Notes: a model not told the origin generated them from the sequence alone. 64,000 bases of DNA from Caryophanon tenue (GCF_001700315.1 NZ_MASJ01000003.1:186001-250000), one strand, 5' to 3'. Positions 9,975-21,118 are shown, counted from the first letter of the stretch. Made by a program: numbers and translations.

Positions 9975-10517
9975 CTATAAGTATGAATGTGTCGTAACTA
10001 ATAAAATTTTTGTTCGTCCATTGGCGGCGTTTGTAATTTGATGTGTTGTTTTGCAATCAAAATATACAGAATTGCGTTCACTGGCAATGAATTGTTCTTT
10101 GCCAAGTGTTAGTCGGATTTTTCCTTCTAAGACGTGGACGAATGTTTCGGCTAATGAAGGCGGGAATGTTTTAAATTCACCGTGTGCATCAAATGTAATG
10201 ATGACCGGCTCCATTTCTTTTTCATTCGACGTAGGGATTAACCAACGAATATCATATTTTTTATCTTCATCAATGAAACTTGTTTGGTCTTCCTCTGTGT
10301 AAACAACCTTTTCTTCTTTTATATCATCATCAAAGAAATCTTTTGGTGTCGAGCCTAGCACTTCTAGAATCGAAAAAAGTGTTTCAATAGAAGGAGAATT
10401 TAAATCACGTTCAAGTTGTGAAATATAACCTTTACTTAAATCTGTTCGCTCACCAAGCTCTTCTTGTGTCAGCCCTTTTTGAAGGCGGAGCGATTTAATT
10501 TTACTACCAATTTGCAA
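9975..10517 (-). CDS. XRE-family regulator with cupin domain, likely controls pot operon
   Basis: A 180-residue protein. An N-terminal helix-turn-helix (about residues 5-60, LTQEELGERTDLSKGYISQL) is joined to a C-terminal cupin fold (about 110-178), the architecture of PuuR-like polyamine regulators. The start is TTG at 10517 with GGAGG 8 bases upstream. It is the first gene of the potABCD operon. Its promoter region carries a direct repeat (ATAGTTTAC twice, 22 bp apart) that fits autoregulation. Sensing of polyamine by the cupin is inference from the family. Confidence 0.88.
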   Translation of the reverse strand: MQIGSKIKSLRLQKGLTQEELGERTDLSKGYISQLERDLNSPSIETLFSILEVLGSTPKDFFDDDIKEEKVVYTEEDQTSFIDEDKKYDIRWLIPTSNEKEMEPVIITFDAHGEFKTFPPSLAETFVHVLEGKIRLTLGKEQFIASERNSVYFDCKTTHQITNAANGRTKILLVTTHSYL

Positions 10518-10558
10518 CGGGTGTGCCTCCTTTACGATAAAGGTTTGGTAAAAATAAA

Positions 10559-10601
10559 CATAAAGTAGTGATAGTTTACTTTAACAAAACAAATAGTTTA
10601 C
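10559..10601 (-). promoter_or_regulatory. Candidate promoter and operator of the XRE-pot operon
   Basis: On the minus strand a -35-like TTGTTA (10587-10582) and a -10-like TTTATG (10564-10559) lie 17 bases apart. The nonamer ATAGTTTAC (plus-strand sense) occurs at 10571-10579 and 10593-10601, two helical turns apart: one copy in the spacer, the other just upstream of the -35. This is suited to repressor binding on one face of the DNA. Confidence 0.5.
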
Positions 10602-10759
10602 AAATACGCTATTTATTATACAGACATGGAAGCTATTTGCAACTATTTTCATTGACGAAAATGTGACAGACGAATAATTAAAGCGAAAAAAAGAGTAATG
10701 TAGCCAAAAATTGGCGTGATGTAGCATCATATTTTACGGATGCTTGAAAAAATAAGGTG

Positions 10760-10768
10760 TGCTACACT
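10760..10768 (+). promoter_or_regulatory. Extended -10 promoter candidate for ktrC
   Basis: TGCTACACT matches the extended -10 pattern (TGn then TAnnnT) 34 bases before the GTG start. No well-spaced -35 is visible. The rest of 10518-10801 holds the pot promoter and two small inverted repeats (GCCAA/TTGGC and AGCATC/GATGCT) but no recognised riboswitch. Confidence 0.4.
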
Positions 10769-10801
10769 GAAAATAGAGTAAAAAGGAGAAGGGGAATCGT
10801 T

Positions 10802-11461
10802 GTGAGAAAAGAATTTGCCGTCATTGGCCTTGGACGTTTTGGCAGCAGCATTGTGCGAGAACTTATTCAGCAGGGTGCAAATGTTATGGCGATTGATTTA
10901 GATGCTGAGCGTATTGATGATTTTATGCATATCGCGACCAATGCCGTTATTGCGGATACAACGGATGAAGCAGTGTTAAAATCCATTGGTATTCATGAAT
11001 TTGAGCATGTCATTGTTGCAATTGGTGAAGACATTCAAGCGAGCATTTTAACGACATTAATGTTAAAGGAAATTGGTGTCCAAAAAATTACGGTGAAAGC
11101 ACAAGATGAATACCATGAAAAAGTACTACGTAAAATTGGAGCAGACATTGTCGTACATCCGGAACGAGATATGGGTATCCGTATTGCCAATAATTTAATG
11201 TCAAATACGGTGCTTGATTATTTAGAGCTATCGGATGAACATTCGATTATGGAGCTGCGCGCAAATGACCGTATTGCGGGGTATTCAATTATCGACCTTG
11301 ATATTCGTGCTAAATATGGTATCAATATTATTGGCATTAAACGTGAGTCACAAATTGTGATTTCACCAAACCCAACCGATAAGATTTTACGCGACGATAT
11401 TTTATTAGTAATTGGTGCAGACGCGGATATTAACCGCTTTGTACAACGAGCAATGCATTAA
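10802..11461 (+). CDS. ktrC: K+ channel gating subunit of the Ktr/Trk family
   Basis: A 219-residue soluble RCK protein. The N-terminal Rossmann domain has the nucleotide motif GLGRFG near residue 8 and an acidic residue after beta-2 (AIDLD). The C-terminal half is the RCK_C domain, which in KtrA/KtrC binds c-di-AMP. The start is GTG 10802 with AAAGGAGAAGGGG upstream; the frame is open further upstream but lacks a ribosome site. The position next to rnjA and rpoY matches ktrC (ykqB) of B. subtilis. The KtrB/KtrD membrane partner is not in the window. Confidence 0.9.
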   Translation: MRKEFAVIGLGRFGSSIVRELIQQGANVMAIDLDAERIDDFMHIATNAVIADTTDEAVLKSIGIHEFEHVIVAIGEDIQASILTTLMLKEIGVQKITVKAQDEYHEKVLRKIGADIVVHPERDMGIRIANNLMSNTVLDYLELSDEHSIMELRANDRIAGYSIIDLDIRAKYGINIIGIKRESQIVISPNPTDKILRDDILLVIGADADINRFVQRAMH

Positions 11462-11465
11462 ATAT

Positions 11466-11502
11466 AAAAAATGCCACCCATTTAGTATGGGGGCATTTTT
11501 TT
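11466..11502. terminator. Bidirectional terminator between ktrC and psiE-like gene
   Basis: Arms AAAAAATGCC and GGCATTTTTTT with inner CCCA/TGGG pairs. It serves both convergent genes. Confidence 0.9.
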
Positions 11503-11959
11503 ATTCAATCTGCTGTTCTTCGCGTTGCTTTGGGCTAAAGCCAATTTGGGTAGGGCGTTCACGCGGCGTCATATTAATAATAAAGTAGCCGACAATTAAT
11601 ACTAAAATGACAAATGCAAAAATAAGGGTGTGCTGCGGGTTATCGTGCTCGACAATAATTAGGCGAATCATGGCTGTAATGCCTATGTAAATAAAGTAAC
11701 GCAGCGGGAAATGATAATCCTCTTTAAAGTATTTGACAATCATCGTAATGAACTCGAAGTATAAGAAGAATACTAAAATTTTCGCTAAAAATACCGTATA
11801 GTCTGTTTCTGGCGTATTAAATAATAACACGATGAATTTTAAAAGCTCCCGCATCATTAAAAATGACAACACGAGCGCTAAAATAACGAGTGCCGTATTT
11901 AAAATAGCTTGTAACACTTTCGAGATGATTTTTTTGATTGGAATGACGTCTTTTGCCAT
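11501..11959 (-). CDS. PsiE-family (phosphate-starvation-inducible) membrane protein
   Basis: A 152-residue protein with four predicted membrane helices (about 19-42, 57-76, 87-105, 112-130) and a conserved central stretch FVLFFEF-like (VFFLYFEFITMIVKYF) followed by HFPLRYFIYIGITAMIR. This is the pattern of PsiE family proteins. The start is the ATG at 11959 with AAAGGAGG 10 bases upstream; a TTG 9 bases earlier abuts the ribosome site and is unlikely. The basic-acidic C-terminus is cytoplasmic. The function of PsiE proteins is not known; phosphate control is not evident here. Confidence 0.8.
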   Translation of the reverse strand: MAKDVIPIKKIISKVLQAILNTALVILALVLSFLMMRELLKFIVLLFNTPETDYTVFLAKILVFFLYFEFITMIVKYFKEDYHFPLRYFIYIGITAMIRLIIVEHDNPQHTLIFAFVILVLIVGYFIINMTPRERPTQIGFSPKQREEQQIE

Positions 11960-12063
11960 ATGTATCAATCCTCCTTTTATTAAGTATACGCTACGTTGCG
12001 CATTCTAAAAATAGCTATACAACTGTTGTATTCGTTTTCATAAAAATAAATATGTGTAAAAAC

Positions 12064-12112
12064 GTAAAAAAAGCGTCCACCCAAGAATATTTTCTCGGAT
12101 GAACGCTTTCGA
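12064..12112 (-). terminator. Terminator of rpoY-rnjA
   Basis: Seventeen-base-pair imperfect stem (AAAGCGT with ACGCTTT at the base, several G-U pairs) followed on the minus strand by TTTTTTT. Confidence 0.9.
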
Positions 12113-12119
12113 TATAGGC

Positions 12120-13787
12120 TTACACTTCCATAATGATTGGTAAAATCATTGGACGACGTTTTGTTTTTTCATATAAATATGGTCCAAGAACGTCTGTAAT
12201 GTCATTTTTCAGCTCTGTCCATTGTACATCTTTTGCTTGTACAGTGGCTTGTAAGTGCTGGTTTAACATTTTTTGTGCTTCATTAATCATTGTGCCTGAT
12301 TCGCGCATATAAACGAAGCCACGAGAAATAATATCAGGACCTGATACGATTTTTTGTTTCTTCATATCAACGCTTACGACAACAATGACTAAACCTTCTT
12401 CTGAAAGAATGCGACGGTCACGTAAAACGATATTACCAATATCGCCAATACCGCTACCATCAATGTATACATCGCCTGAAGGAATGCGGCCTGCAACGTG
12501 TGCTTCTTTCGCACTTAACGCTAACACATCACCATTTTCCATAACGAATGTATTTTCTTCTAGTACGTCACAGTCAACCGCTAGCTTCGTATGCATTTTT
12601 AACATGCGGTACTCACCGTGGATTGGCATGAAGAATTTAGGCTTCATTAAACGAAGCATTAATTTTTGTTCTTCTTGTGAACCGTGACCAGAAGTGTGGA
12701 TATTGTTTAATTTGCCGTGAATAACGTCAGCGCCTGCACGGTAAAGTAAGTTAATAATTTTGTTTACGCTACCTGTGTTACCAGGGATTGGTGAAGATGA
12801 GAAGACAACTGTATCACCAGGCTGAATTTGAATTTGACGGTGAGTGCCGTTTGCGATACGTGAAAGTGCCGCCATTGGTTCACCTTGAGAGCCTGTACAT
12901 AAAATCATCACTTCATTTGCTGGTAAGCGATTAATGCTTTGCGCATCAATAAACGTTTCACGTGGTGCTGTAATATAGCCTAAATCACGCCCGATTGTAA
13001 TGGCATTATCCATTGAACGACCGAATACAGCAATTTTACGACCATGTTTTACAGCAGCGTCTGTTACTTGTTGAAGACGATCGATATTTGATGCGAACGA
13101 TGCAAAAATAATACGACCTTCGACTGTGCGGAAAATATCGTTGATGCTTTCGCCAACTTTGCGTTCCGACATTGTGAAGTTCGGCACTTCTGCATTTGTA
13201 CTATCCGATAATAAACATAGTACGCCGTCGCGTCCGATTTCAGCCATTTTCGTTAAGTTTGCTGGTTGTCCAACTGGTGTAAAGTCAAATTTGAAGTCAC
13301 CTGTGTGCACGATGTTTCCAGGTGGTGTTTTAACAACAACACCGTATGCGTCTGGAATACTATGTGTCGTACGGAAAAAACTCACAGATGTTTTACGGAA
13401 CTTAATGACATCTTCTTCTTGAATCTCAATTAACTTTGTCGTACGTAATAAACCATGCTCATCTAACTTGTTACGTAATAAGCCTAATGCTAGTTTACCA
13501 CCGTATACGGGTACATTAATTTGACGTAATAAGTAAGGAATACCACCGATGTGATCTTCATGTCCGTGCGTAATAAATAAACCTTTAATTTTGTCTACAT
13601 TGCGCTGTAAGTACGTGTAATCTGGAATCACGTAGTCAATGCCTAGAAGGTCATCTTCTGGGAATTTAATACCGGCATCAATTAAAACGATTTCGTCTTG
13701 AAATTGAACACCGTACGTATTTTTACCGATTTCGCCTAGTCCGCCGAGTGCGAAAACAGCAGCCTGATCATTTTTTACAAATTTCAT
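12120..13787 (-). CDS. rnjA: Ribonuclease J1
   Basis: A 555-residue metallo-beta-lactamase/beta-CASP ribonuclease with 5'-3' exonuclease and endonuclease activity, central to mRNA turnover and rRNA maturation in Firmicutes. The zinc motif HGHEDH is at 74-79. Further metal ligands lie in the HTGDFKFD and SGHGSQEE regions, and the beta-CASP insert contains the LCTGSQGEP phosphate-binding loop. Length equals that of B. subtilis RNase J1. It starts 5 bases after rpoY, the conserved two-gene arrangement. Confidence 0.97.
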   Translation of the reverse strand: MKFVKNDQAAVFALGGLGEIGKNTYGVQFQDEIVLIDAGIKFPEDDLLGIDYVIPDYTYLQRNVDKIKGLFITHGHEDHIGGIPYLLRQINVPVYGGKLALGLLRNKLDEHGLLRTTKLIEIQEEDVIKFRKTSVSFFRTTHSIPDAYGVVVKTPPGNIVHTGDFKFDFTPVGQPANLTKMAEIGRDGVLCLLSDSTNAEVPNFTMSERKVGESINDIFRTVEGRIIFASFASNIDRLQQVTDAAVKHGRKIAVFGRSMDNAITIGRDLGYITAPRETFIDAQSINRLPANEVMILCTGSQGEPMAALSRIANGTHRQIQIQPGDTVVFSSSPIPGNTGSVNKIINLLYRAGADVIHGKLNNIHTSGHGSQEEQKLMLRLMKPKFFMPIHGEYRMLKMHTKLAVDCDVLEENTFVMENGDVLALSAKEAHVAGRIPSGDVYIDGSGIGDIGNIVLRDRRILSEEGLVIVVVSVDMKKQKIVSGPDIISRGFVYMRESGTMINEAQKMLNQHLQATVQAKDVQWTELKNDITDVLGPYLYEKTKRRPMILPIIMEV

Positions 13788-13792
13788 CAGGA

Positions 13793-14002
13793 TTAAATGT
13801 TCTCCAATTTGAAGTTCGGGCTATTTTGCTCGTACTCTAAGTAGTTGCCTTCAAGTAATTGAATGAACTCGATGTTATAGTTGCGGTCTTTTAGTTTTGT
13901 ACGAACATCGCGCTCGTTTGTTGCCTCTAGGTATAGCGATTTTGTGTTTTCACGAACAGGTACTTCTAGCGCATCTTCTTGATAATAAACTTTGTAAATC
14001 AT
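13793..14002 (-). CDS. rpoY: RNA polymerase epsilon subunit
   Basis: A 69-residue protein (YkzG family, DUF1447) that binds RNA polymerase near the downstream side in Firmicutes and resembles phage Gp2. Typical features are the N-terminal MIYKVYYQ and the central [20 protein letters not shown]. Directly upstream of rnjA, as in B. subtilis; AAAGGAGAG precedes the ATG. The role in removing stalled polymerase and phage resistance is known for the family, not shown here. Confidence 0.94.
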   Translation of the reverse strand: MIYKVYYQEDALEVPVRENTKSLYLEATNERDVRTKLKDRNYNIEFIQLLEGNYLEYEQNSPNFKLENI

Positions 14003-14037
14003 GTTTTGCTCTCCTTTAAAACGTTCAGTATTATTGC

Positions 14038-14066
14038 ATTATGGCAAGTATATGCCGAAAAATTAA
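14038..14066 (-). promoter_or_regulatory. Candidate sigma-A promoter of rpoY-rnjA
   Basis: On the minus strand TTAATT (14066-14061) and CATAAT (14043-14038) are 17 bases apart, about 36 bases before the rpoY start codon. Moderate match. Confidence 0.45.
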
Positions 14067-14107
14067 TGCATTTCCTTTATATTATCACGCGGCTACTCTA
14101 AAATAAA

Positions 14108-14140
14108 GAAAGGAGTTGCTTTTTTCATTAGCAACTCCGT
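14108..14140 (-). terminator. Hairpin with T-rich tail, second stop after the small peptide gene
   Basis: Perfect 9-bp stem GGAGTTGCT/AGCAACTCC with a 9-base loop. On the minus strand it is followed by TTTCTTTATTTT. It lies between the peptide gene and the rpoY promoter. Confidence 0.65.
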
Positions 14141-14160
14141 AAAAGAAAGAAGAAAATGGT

Positions 14161-14208
14161 GCAGTTTTTTTGTCTGGCGACGGCTTTACAAGCGCTCCCT
14201 AGACACTA
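14161..14208 (-). terminator. Terminator immediately after the 23-residue peptide gene
   Basis: On the minus strand an imperfect stem closed by TGTCT/AGACA (with GG/CC inside) is followed by seven T residues. The stem starts at the stop codon of the small open frame. Confidence 0.6.
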
Positions 14209-14277
14209 TGCAATCGTTTTTTTATTAAGGATGCCATTTAGCCGTCTCAAAATTTTGCGTTTGATTCGTTTTAACAT
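14206..14277 (-). CDS. Short cationic peptide (23 residues), uncharacterised
   Basis: The ATG at 14277 is preceded by AAGGAG at the ideal distance of 9 bases and opens a 24-codon frame reading MLKRIKRKILRRLNGILNKK plus TIA, then TAG. Ten of 23 residues are Lys or Arg, and the pattern of hydrophobic and basic residues would make an amphipathic helix. It is followed at once by two hairpins with T-rich tails, so it looks like its own transcription unit. I do not recognise a family. It could be a membrane-active peptide, a type I toxin-like peptide, a regulatory leader peptide, or part of a small RNA. Confidence 0.6.
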   Translation of the reverse strand: MLKRIKRKILRRLNGILNKKTIA

Positions 14278-14369
14278 GGCACATCACTCCTTACATTCAT
14301 TATAATCTAAATTTTCTAATAAGTAAATTATAATACTTTCTAATATTAAAAGATAGGGGACCAAGTACT

Positions 14370-15143
14370 ATGCAGCAAAAATTATTATTTTTCGATGTGG
14401 ATGGCACATTATATAATAGCGATAAACAACTACCAGCCTCGGCGAAACAAGCAATCACGCAAGCAAAACAAAACGGACATATCGTAGCGATTGCGACAGG
14501 TCGAGGGCCATTTATGATTGACCATATACGTCAAGAGTTAGATGTGCAGACTTTTGTCTCATATAACGGTCAATATGTTGTGCACCAAAATGAAGTTATT
14601 TTTACAGATGGTTTAACGAAGGAAGAGCTGTCAGCGATTATTGCATTTGCGAAAAAACGTCACGAGCCAGTGGTGTTTATGACAGCAACAGAAATGATTG
14701 CGTCTGTGCCGGAGCATGCACACATCGGACAATCTCTGGCAACGCTGAAATATGACTATCCACGAGTGGACGCGACATATTTTGAGCATAGCCCAGTCTA
14801 CCAATTATTATTGTATGTAACAGCGGCAGAGGAAGCGGTATATAAAGAAGCATTTCCGCATGTGCAACTTGTGCGCTGGCATCCATATTCATGTGATGTT
14901 TTACCAAAGGAAGGATCGAAAGCACGCGGTATTCAAAAACTGGCAACTGCGCTTGGCTTTTCAATGGAAGATGTCATTGCATTTGGCGATGGTTTAAATG
15001 ACGTACAAATGTTGCAAGCAGCAGGTGTTGGTGTTTGTATGGGCAACGGACACCCTGAAGCAAAACGTGTCGCAGATATCGTCGTTGGTCATGTCGATGA
15101 AGATGGGTTAGCAAAAGCGATGCAGCAATTACAATTAATTTGA
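14370..15143 (+). CDS. Cof-type HAD phosphatase (YkrA-like)
   Basis: A 257-residue HAD-superfamily phosphatase. Motif I DVDGTLYNSD has the nucleophile D9 and acid D11, motif II is in IATGR, and motifs III/IV lie in KGSKARGI-like EGSKARGIQ and AFGDGLNDVQML near the C-terminus. The cap domain between motifs II and III is the Cof (type IIB) class, which dephosphorylates sugar phosphates, FMN and similar metabolites. Position between rpoY and def equals that of B. subtilis ykrA. AGGGGACC precedes the ATG. Substrate unknown. Confidence 0.9.
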   Translation: MQQKLLFFDVDGTLYNSDKQLPASAKQAITQAKQNGHIVAIATGRGPFMIDHIRQELDVQTFVSYNGQYVVHQNEVIFTDGLTKEELSAIIAFAKKRHEPVVFMTATEMIASVPEHAHIGQSLATLKYDYPRVDATYFEHSPVYQLLLYVTAAEEAVYKEAFPHVQLVRWHPYSCDVLPKEGSKARGIQKLATALGFSMEDVIAFGDGLNDVQMLQAAGVGVCMGNGHPEAKRVADIVVGHVDEDGLAKAMQQLQLI

Positions 15144-15148
15144 ATCGT

Positions 15149-15195
15149 AAACCGGTGAAAGGGCGACAACCTTTTCGCCGGTTTTGTTGTTTTTT
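15149..15195 (+). terminator. Terminator after the HAD gene
   Basis: Arms AAACCGGTGAAA and TTTTCGCCGGTTTT around a short loop, then a T-rich tail. Confidence 0.85.
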
Positions 15196-15241
15196 GACAT
15201 GTTTTAGTGCGCTTTCGTTGTGGAATGGACAAAGGTGTATA

Positions 15242-15274
15242 AAAAATGCTACCTGCAATATGCAGATAGCAAAT
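15242..15274 (-). terminator. Terminator of def
   Basis: On the minus strand GCTATCTGC and GCAGGTAGC form the stem, followed by ATTTTTTATAC, just after the def stop codon. Confidence 0.85.
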
Positions 15275-15279
15275 AACGA

Positions 15280-15834
15280 TTAACGTTCGAATGGCGTACC
15301 GTTTTCAACTGGACCAAAAGGCTCTTTTTTATTGATGCGGTCATAGAACATCACACCGTTTAAATGGTCAAGCTCATGCTGGAAGGCAATCGCTGGCAAT
15401 CCTTTTAAACGTACTTTATGTTCTTGCCCATCAAGGTTTTTATATTTAACCGTAATACGTGCGTGACGAGGCACATAACCCGGTACATCACGGTCAACTG
15501 ATAAACAGCCTTCACCTGATGTAATATATGTTTGTTCAACAGAGTGGCTAACGATTTTAGGGTTGATCGCAACGAAGCTTACGAACTCATCATCTTCACC
15601 TGGTAAATGTAGGGCAAACATGCGCTTAGGTACGTTAATTTGGTTTGCAGCTAAGCCAATACCACCACGTAAATTATATTTTTCAGCGATTTCAGGGTCT
15701 TGACTATTTTTAAGAAACTGCAACATATCCTCCGCGATTTGGCGTTCTTCGGCTGTTAATGGAAAGGTCATCTCTATCGCTTTTGTACGTAGCGTTTCGT
15801 GACCTTCGCGGATAATGTCATCCATTGTAATCAT
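15280..15834 (-). CDS. def: Peptide deformylase (type II)
   Basis: A 184-residue metalloenzyme that removes the formyl group from nascent N-termini at the ribosome exit. All three motifs are present: GIGLAANQ (58-65), EGCLS with metal ligand C110, and HELDH with H153, E154 and H157. The extra loops and length fit the Gram-positive type II enzyme (DefB/YkrB). AAAGGAAG lies 8 bases before the ATG. Its place between ykrA and pdhA is the B. subtilis order. Confidence 0.96.
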   Translation of the reverse strand: MITMDDIIREGHETLRTKAIEMTFPLTAEERQIAEDMLQFLKNSQDPEIAEKYNLRGGIGLAANQINVPKRMFALHLPGEDDEFVSFVAINPKIVSHSVEQTYITSGEGCLSVDRDVPGYVPRHARITVKYKNLDGQEHKVRLKGLPAIAFQHELDHLNGVMFYDRINKKEPFGPVENGTPFER

Positions 15835-17244
<1,410 letters not shown>

Positions 17245-17247
17245 GCC

Positions 17248-18225
17248 ATGGCACAAATGACGATGATTCAAGCAATTACAGACGCGCTACGTTGCGAATT
17301 ACGAGATGACGAAAACGTTCTTGTATTCGGGGAAGACGTAGGTGTAAACGGTGGGGTATTCCGTGCAACTGACGGATTACAAAAAGAATTTGGTGAAGAC
17401 CGCGTATTTGATACACCATTAGCAGAGTCAGGTATCGGTGGTTTAGCAATCGGTTTATCATTAACAGGTTTCCGCCCTGTTCCTGAAATCCAATTCTTCG
17501 GCTTCGTCTATGAAGTAATGGACTCAATTAGCGGACAATTAGCACGTATGAGCTATCGTTCAGGCGGCGTGTATAACGCACCAGTGACAATCCGTTCACC
17601 ATTTGGTGGCGGAGTACACACGCCAGAAATGCACTCAGATTCATTAGAAGGTTTAATGGCGCAGCAACCAGGTTTAAAGGTTGTTATTCCATCAACACCG
17701 TATGATGCCAAAGGGTTATTAATTTCATCAATTCGTGATAACGACCCAGTTATTTTCTTAGAGCACTTAAAATTATACCGTTCATTCCGTGAAGAAGTAC
17801 CGGAAGAATCATACACAATTCCATTAGGTAAAGCAGATGTAAAACGTGAAGGTTCAGATTTAACGATTATTGCATACGGCTTAATGGTACATGAAAGCTT
17901 AAAAGCGGCAGAAGAATTAGAAAAAGAAGGTCACTCAGTAGAAGTAATCGACTTACGTACAATTCAGCCATTAGATATCGAAACAATTATTGCATCTGTT
18001 GAAAAAACAAACCGTGCAATCGTTGTACAAGAAGCACAAAAGCAAGCGGGTATTGCAGCGAACGTTGTAGCAGAAATTACAGAGCGCGCTATTTTATCGT
18101 TAGAGGCACCAGTACTACGCGTAGCAGCACCAGATACAGTGTATCCATTCCCACAAGCAGAGGGCGTTTGGTTACCGACACATAAAGATGTATACGAAAC
18201 AGCGAAAAAAGTTTTAACATTCTAA
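17248..18225 (+). CDS. pdhB: Pyruvate dehydrogenase E1 component, beta subunit
   Basis: A 325-residue partner of PdhA. The N-terminal segment [18 protein letters not shown] and the later [20 protein letters not shown] are typical of E1 beta, which completes the TPP site and the interface to E2. AGAAGGAG lies before the ATG. Spacing to pdhA is 3 bases and to pdhC 17 bases, so the complex subunits come from one message. Confidence 0.96.
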   Translation: MAQMTMIQAITDALRCELRDDENVLVFGEDVGVNGGVFRATDGLQKEFGEDRVFDTPLAESGIGGLAIGLSLTGFRPVPEIQFFGFVYEVMDSISGQLARMSYRSGGVYNAPVTIRSPFGGGVHTPEMHSDSLEGLMAQQPGLKVVIPSTPYDAKGLLISSIRDNDPVIFLEHLKLYRSFREEVPEESYTIPLGKADVKREGSDLTIIAYGLMVHESLKAAEELEKEGHSVEVIDLRTIQPLDIETIIASVEKTNRAIVVQEAQKQAGIAANVVAEITERAILSLEAPVLRVAAPDTVYPFPQAEGVWLPTHKDVYETAKKVLTF

Positions 18226-18242
18226 TAAACGAGGTGAGCATT

Positions 18243-19589
18243 GTGGCATTTGAATTCAGATTACCGGATATCGGCGAGGGTATCCATGAGGGCGAAATCG
18301 TAAAATGGTTCGTAAAAGCAGGCGATAAAGTTCAAGAAGATGATATTTTATGCGAAGTACAAAATGATAAAGCGGTCGTAGAAATTCCATCTCCGGTTGA
18401 AGGTACGGTAGAAGAAGTACTTGTAGCAGAAGGCACAGTCGCAGTTGTAGGCGACGTATTAATTCGCTTAGATGCACCTGGTTATGAAGATTTAAAACTA
18501 AAAGGTGATGACCACGCAAGTACAGAGACGACAGAAGCACAAGTACAAGCAACAGCTGAAGCGGGTCAAGATGTGAAAAAAGAAGAAACACCAAAAGCTG
18601 AAAAAGCAGAAGCGGCAGCTCCAGTAGCGACAGAAGCAGTAGATGCTGACCCAACGAAGCGCGTTATTGCGATGCCATCTGTACGTAAGTTTGCACGTGA
18701 GCAAGGTGTGGATATTAAAGCGGTAGCAGGTACAGGTAAAAACGGTCGCATTATCAAAGATGATATCGAAGCGTTTTTAAATGGTGGACAAGCGCAAACT
18801 GAGGAAGTAGCTGTCGAAACACAAGAAGTAGCAACAGAAGAAACAGCAGCACCACAAGCAGCAGCTCCAGTCGCGCTTGAAGGTGAATTCCCAGAAACAC
18901 GCGAAAAAATGTCTGGTATGCGTAAAGCGATTGCTAAAGCAATGGTACACTCGAAGCAAACGGCACCACACGTAACATTAATGGATGAAGTGGATGTAAC
19001 AGCACTTGTCGCACATCGTAAAAAATTCAAAGAGCTTGCAGCAGAGCAGGGCGTGAAATTAACGTATTTACCATACGTTGTGAAAGCATTAGTGGCAACT
19101 TTACGCAAGTTCCCAGAATTTAATCGCTCATTAGATGACGAAACACAAGAAATTATTCAGAAACACTATTATAATGTAGGTATCGCGGCTGATACGGACC
19201 GAGGTTTATTAGTACCAGTAATTAAGCACGCTGATCGTAAATCAGTATTTAGCTTATCAAATGATATTAATGACTTAGCGACAAAAGCGCGTGACGGCAA
19301 ATTAGCACCACATGAGATGAAGGGCGCATCGATGTCGATTACAAATATCGGCTCTGCTGGCGGTCAATGGTTTACACCAGTAATTAACCATCCAGAGGTT
19401 GCAATTTTAGGAATTGGACGAATTTCTGACAAACCTGTAATAAAAAATGGTGAAATTGTAGGTGCACCTGTGTTAGCATTATCATTGAGCTTTGATCATC
19501 GAATGATCGATGGTGCCACTGCACAAAATGCTTTAAATTATTTAAAGCGTTTGTTAGGTGAGCCAGAACTTTTATTAATGGAGGCATAA
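18243..19589 (+). CDS. pdhC: Pyruvate dehydrogenase E2, dihydrolipoamide acetyltransferase
   Basis: A 448-residue core protein. Domains in order: one lipoyl domain (1-80, lipoylated Lys43 in [12 protein letters not shown]), an Ala/Glu/Thr-rich flexible linker, a peripheral subunit-binding domain (about 138-175, [15 protein letters not shown]), a second Ala-rich linker, and the catalytic domain with DHRMIDG near the C-terminus. I start it at GTG 18243, with GAGG 8 bases upstream; the GTG 9 bases earlier overlaps the ribosome site. A single lipoyl domain is normal for Bacillales. Confidence 0.95.
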   Translation: MAFEFRLPDIGEGIHEGEIVKWFVKAGDKVQEDDILCEVQNDKAVVEIPSPVEGTVEEVLVAEGTVAVVGDVLIRLDAPGYEDLKLKGDDHASTETTEAQVQATAEAGQDVKKEETPKAEKAEAAAPVATEAVDADPTKRVIAMPSVRKFAREQGVDIKAVAGTGKNGRIIKDDIEAFLNGGQAQTEEVAVETQEVATEETAAPQAAAPVALEGEFPETREKMSGMRKAIAKAMVHSKQTAPHVTLMDEVDVTALVAHRKKFKELAAEQGVKLTYLPYVVKALVATLRKFPEFNRSLDDETQEIIQKHYYNVGIAADTDRGLLVPVIKHADRKSVFSLSNDINDLATKARDGKLAPHEMKGASMSITNIGSAGGQWFTPVINHPEVAILGIGRISDKPVIKNGEIVGAPVLALSLSFDHRMIDGATAQNALNYLKRLLGEPELLLMEA

Positions 19590-19593
19590 TAAA

Positions 19594-21003
19594 ATGGTAG
19601 TTGGAGATTTCCCAATCGAGTTAGATACTCTAGTAGTTGGATCAGGCCCTGGTGGTTATGTAGCGGCAATCCGCGCAGCACAAACAGGTCAAAAAGTAAC
19701 AGTTGTTGAACGTGGTACAGTTGGGGGCGTATGTTTAAACGTAGGTTGTATCCCATCAAAAGCGTTAATTTCAGTAGGTCACCGTTATGAGCACGCAAAA
19801 CATTCAGATGATATGGGTGTTATTGCAGATGTGAAACTTGACTGGTCAAAAGCACAAGCATTCAAAGATGGCGTAGTTAAGAAATTAACTGGCGGCGTAA
19901 GTTCTTTATTAAAAGGCAACAAAGTTGATTATATCGAAGGTGAAGCATACTTCGTAGATGCTAACACTGTACGTGTAATTAATGGCGACAATGCACAAAC
20001 TTACACATTCAAAAATGCGATTATTGCGACTGGTTCTCGTCCAATCGAGATTCCAACTTTCAAATTCACTGATCGCGTAGTTTCTTCTACAGGTGCTTTA
20101 TCATTCCCAGAAGTACCAGAGAAATTAGTTGTAATCGGTGGTGGTTACATCGGTACTGAGTTAGGTTCTGCTTACGCTAACCTAGGTTCTCAAGTAACGA
20201 TTATTGAAGGCGGCAAAGACATCTTAGCTGGTTTCGAAAAACAAATGACTCAAGTCGTTAAAAAAGGTCTTAAAGCAAAAGGCGTTGAAGTAATCGTTGG
20301 CGCATCAGCAAAAGGCGTTGAAGAAACAGAAAACGGCGTAATCGTATCATACGAAGCTGGTGGCGAAGAGAAAACAGTAGAAGCTAACTATGTGTTAGTA
20401 ACTGTAGGCCGTCGTCCAAACACAGATGAAATGGGTCTTGAAGAAGTAGGGATTAAATTCGCTGAGCGTGGTTTATTAGAAGTTGATAACCAATGCCGTA
20501 CGAATATTCCAAACATCTATGCAATCGGTGATATCGTTGCTGGTCCACAACTTGCACACAAAGCATCATACGAAGGTAAAGTTGCTGCAGAAGCAATTGC
20601 TGGTGAACCATCAGTAGTTGATTACTTAGCAATTCCAGCTGTATGCTTCACAGATCCAGAAATGGCTACTGTTGGTTACAACGAAGAGCAAGCGAAAGCT
20701 GAAGGCTTCGAAGTAAAAGCTGCGAAATTCCCATTCGCTGCAAACGGTCGTGCATTAGCGTTAAACCAAACAGAAGGTTTCGTGAAACTTGTTGCGCGTA
20801 AAGAAGATGGCTTATTAATTGGCGCTCAAATCGTAGGTGCTGGTGCATCTGATATGATCGCTGAAATGGGTCTAGCTATCGAAGCTGGTATGACAGCTGA
20901 AGATATCGCGTTAACTATCCATGCTCACCCAACATTAGGTGAAATTACAATGGAAACTGCTGAAGTATTATTAGGCAACCCAATCCATATCGTTTCTAAA
21001 TAA
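19594..21003 (+). CDS. pdhD: Dihydrolipoamide dehydrogenase (E3)
   Basis: A 469-residue FAD flavoprotein that reoxidises the lipoyl groups with NAD+. FAD motif [10 protein letters not shown] lies near residue 16, the redox-active disulfide is C47/C52 in [13 protein letters not shown], a second GGGYIGTE motif binds NAD, and the C-terminal HAHPTLGE carries the catalytic His-Glu pair. Last gene of the pdh operon, followed by a strong terminator. It uses more U-ending Ala, Ser and Gly codons than pdhA-C, as often seen in very highly expressed genes. Confidence 0.96.
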   Translation: MVVGDFPIELDTLVVGSGPGGYVAAIRAAQTGQKVTVVERGTVGGVCLNVGCIPSKALISVGHRYEHAKHSDDMGVIADVKLDWSKAQAFKDGVVKKLTGGVSSLLKGNKVDYIEGEAYFVDANTVRVINGDNAQTYTFKNAIIATGSRPIEIPTFKFTDRVVSSTGALSFPEVPEKLVVIGGGYIGTELGSAYANLGSQVTIIEGGKDILAGFEKQMTQVVKKGLKAKGVEVIVGASAKGVEETENGVIVSYEAGGEEKTVEANYVLVTVGRRPNTDEMGLEEVGIKFAERGLLEVDNQCRTNIPNIYAIGDIVAGPQLAHKASYEGKVAAEAIAGEPSVVDYLAIPAVCFTDPEMATVGYNEEQAKAEGFEVKAAKFPFAANGRALALNQTEGFVKLVARKEDGLLIGAQIVGAGASDMIAEMGLAIEAGMTAEDIALTIHAHPTLGEITMETAEVLLGNPIHIVSK

Positions 21004-21016
21004 TTAATTTGTCATA

Positions 21017-21053
21017 AAACTCGCTAGAAGCTTGTCTTCTAGCGGGTTTTTTT
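21017..21053 (+). terminator. Terminator of the pdh operon
   Basis: Arms CTCGCTAGAAG and CTTCTAGCGGG with a 5-base loop, then TTTTTTT. Confidence 0.92.
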
Positions 21054-21118
21054 GTCATGTTTCATTAAAAATATCACAAAAATATTTCATTTTATTTAAG
21101 AATGTAATAAAAGCGTCA

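Noticed and set aside
10518-10801. c-di-AMP (ydaO-type) riboswitch upstream of ktrC
   Set aside because: Only two small hairpins are present; the conserved ydaO core is not visible, and ktrC is usually not under this riboswitch.
19594-21003. pdhD codon use differs from pdhA-C, suggesting transfer
   Set aside because: The shift to U-ending codons is also seen in typA and fits very high expression. Sequence and position are those of the native gene.
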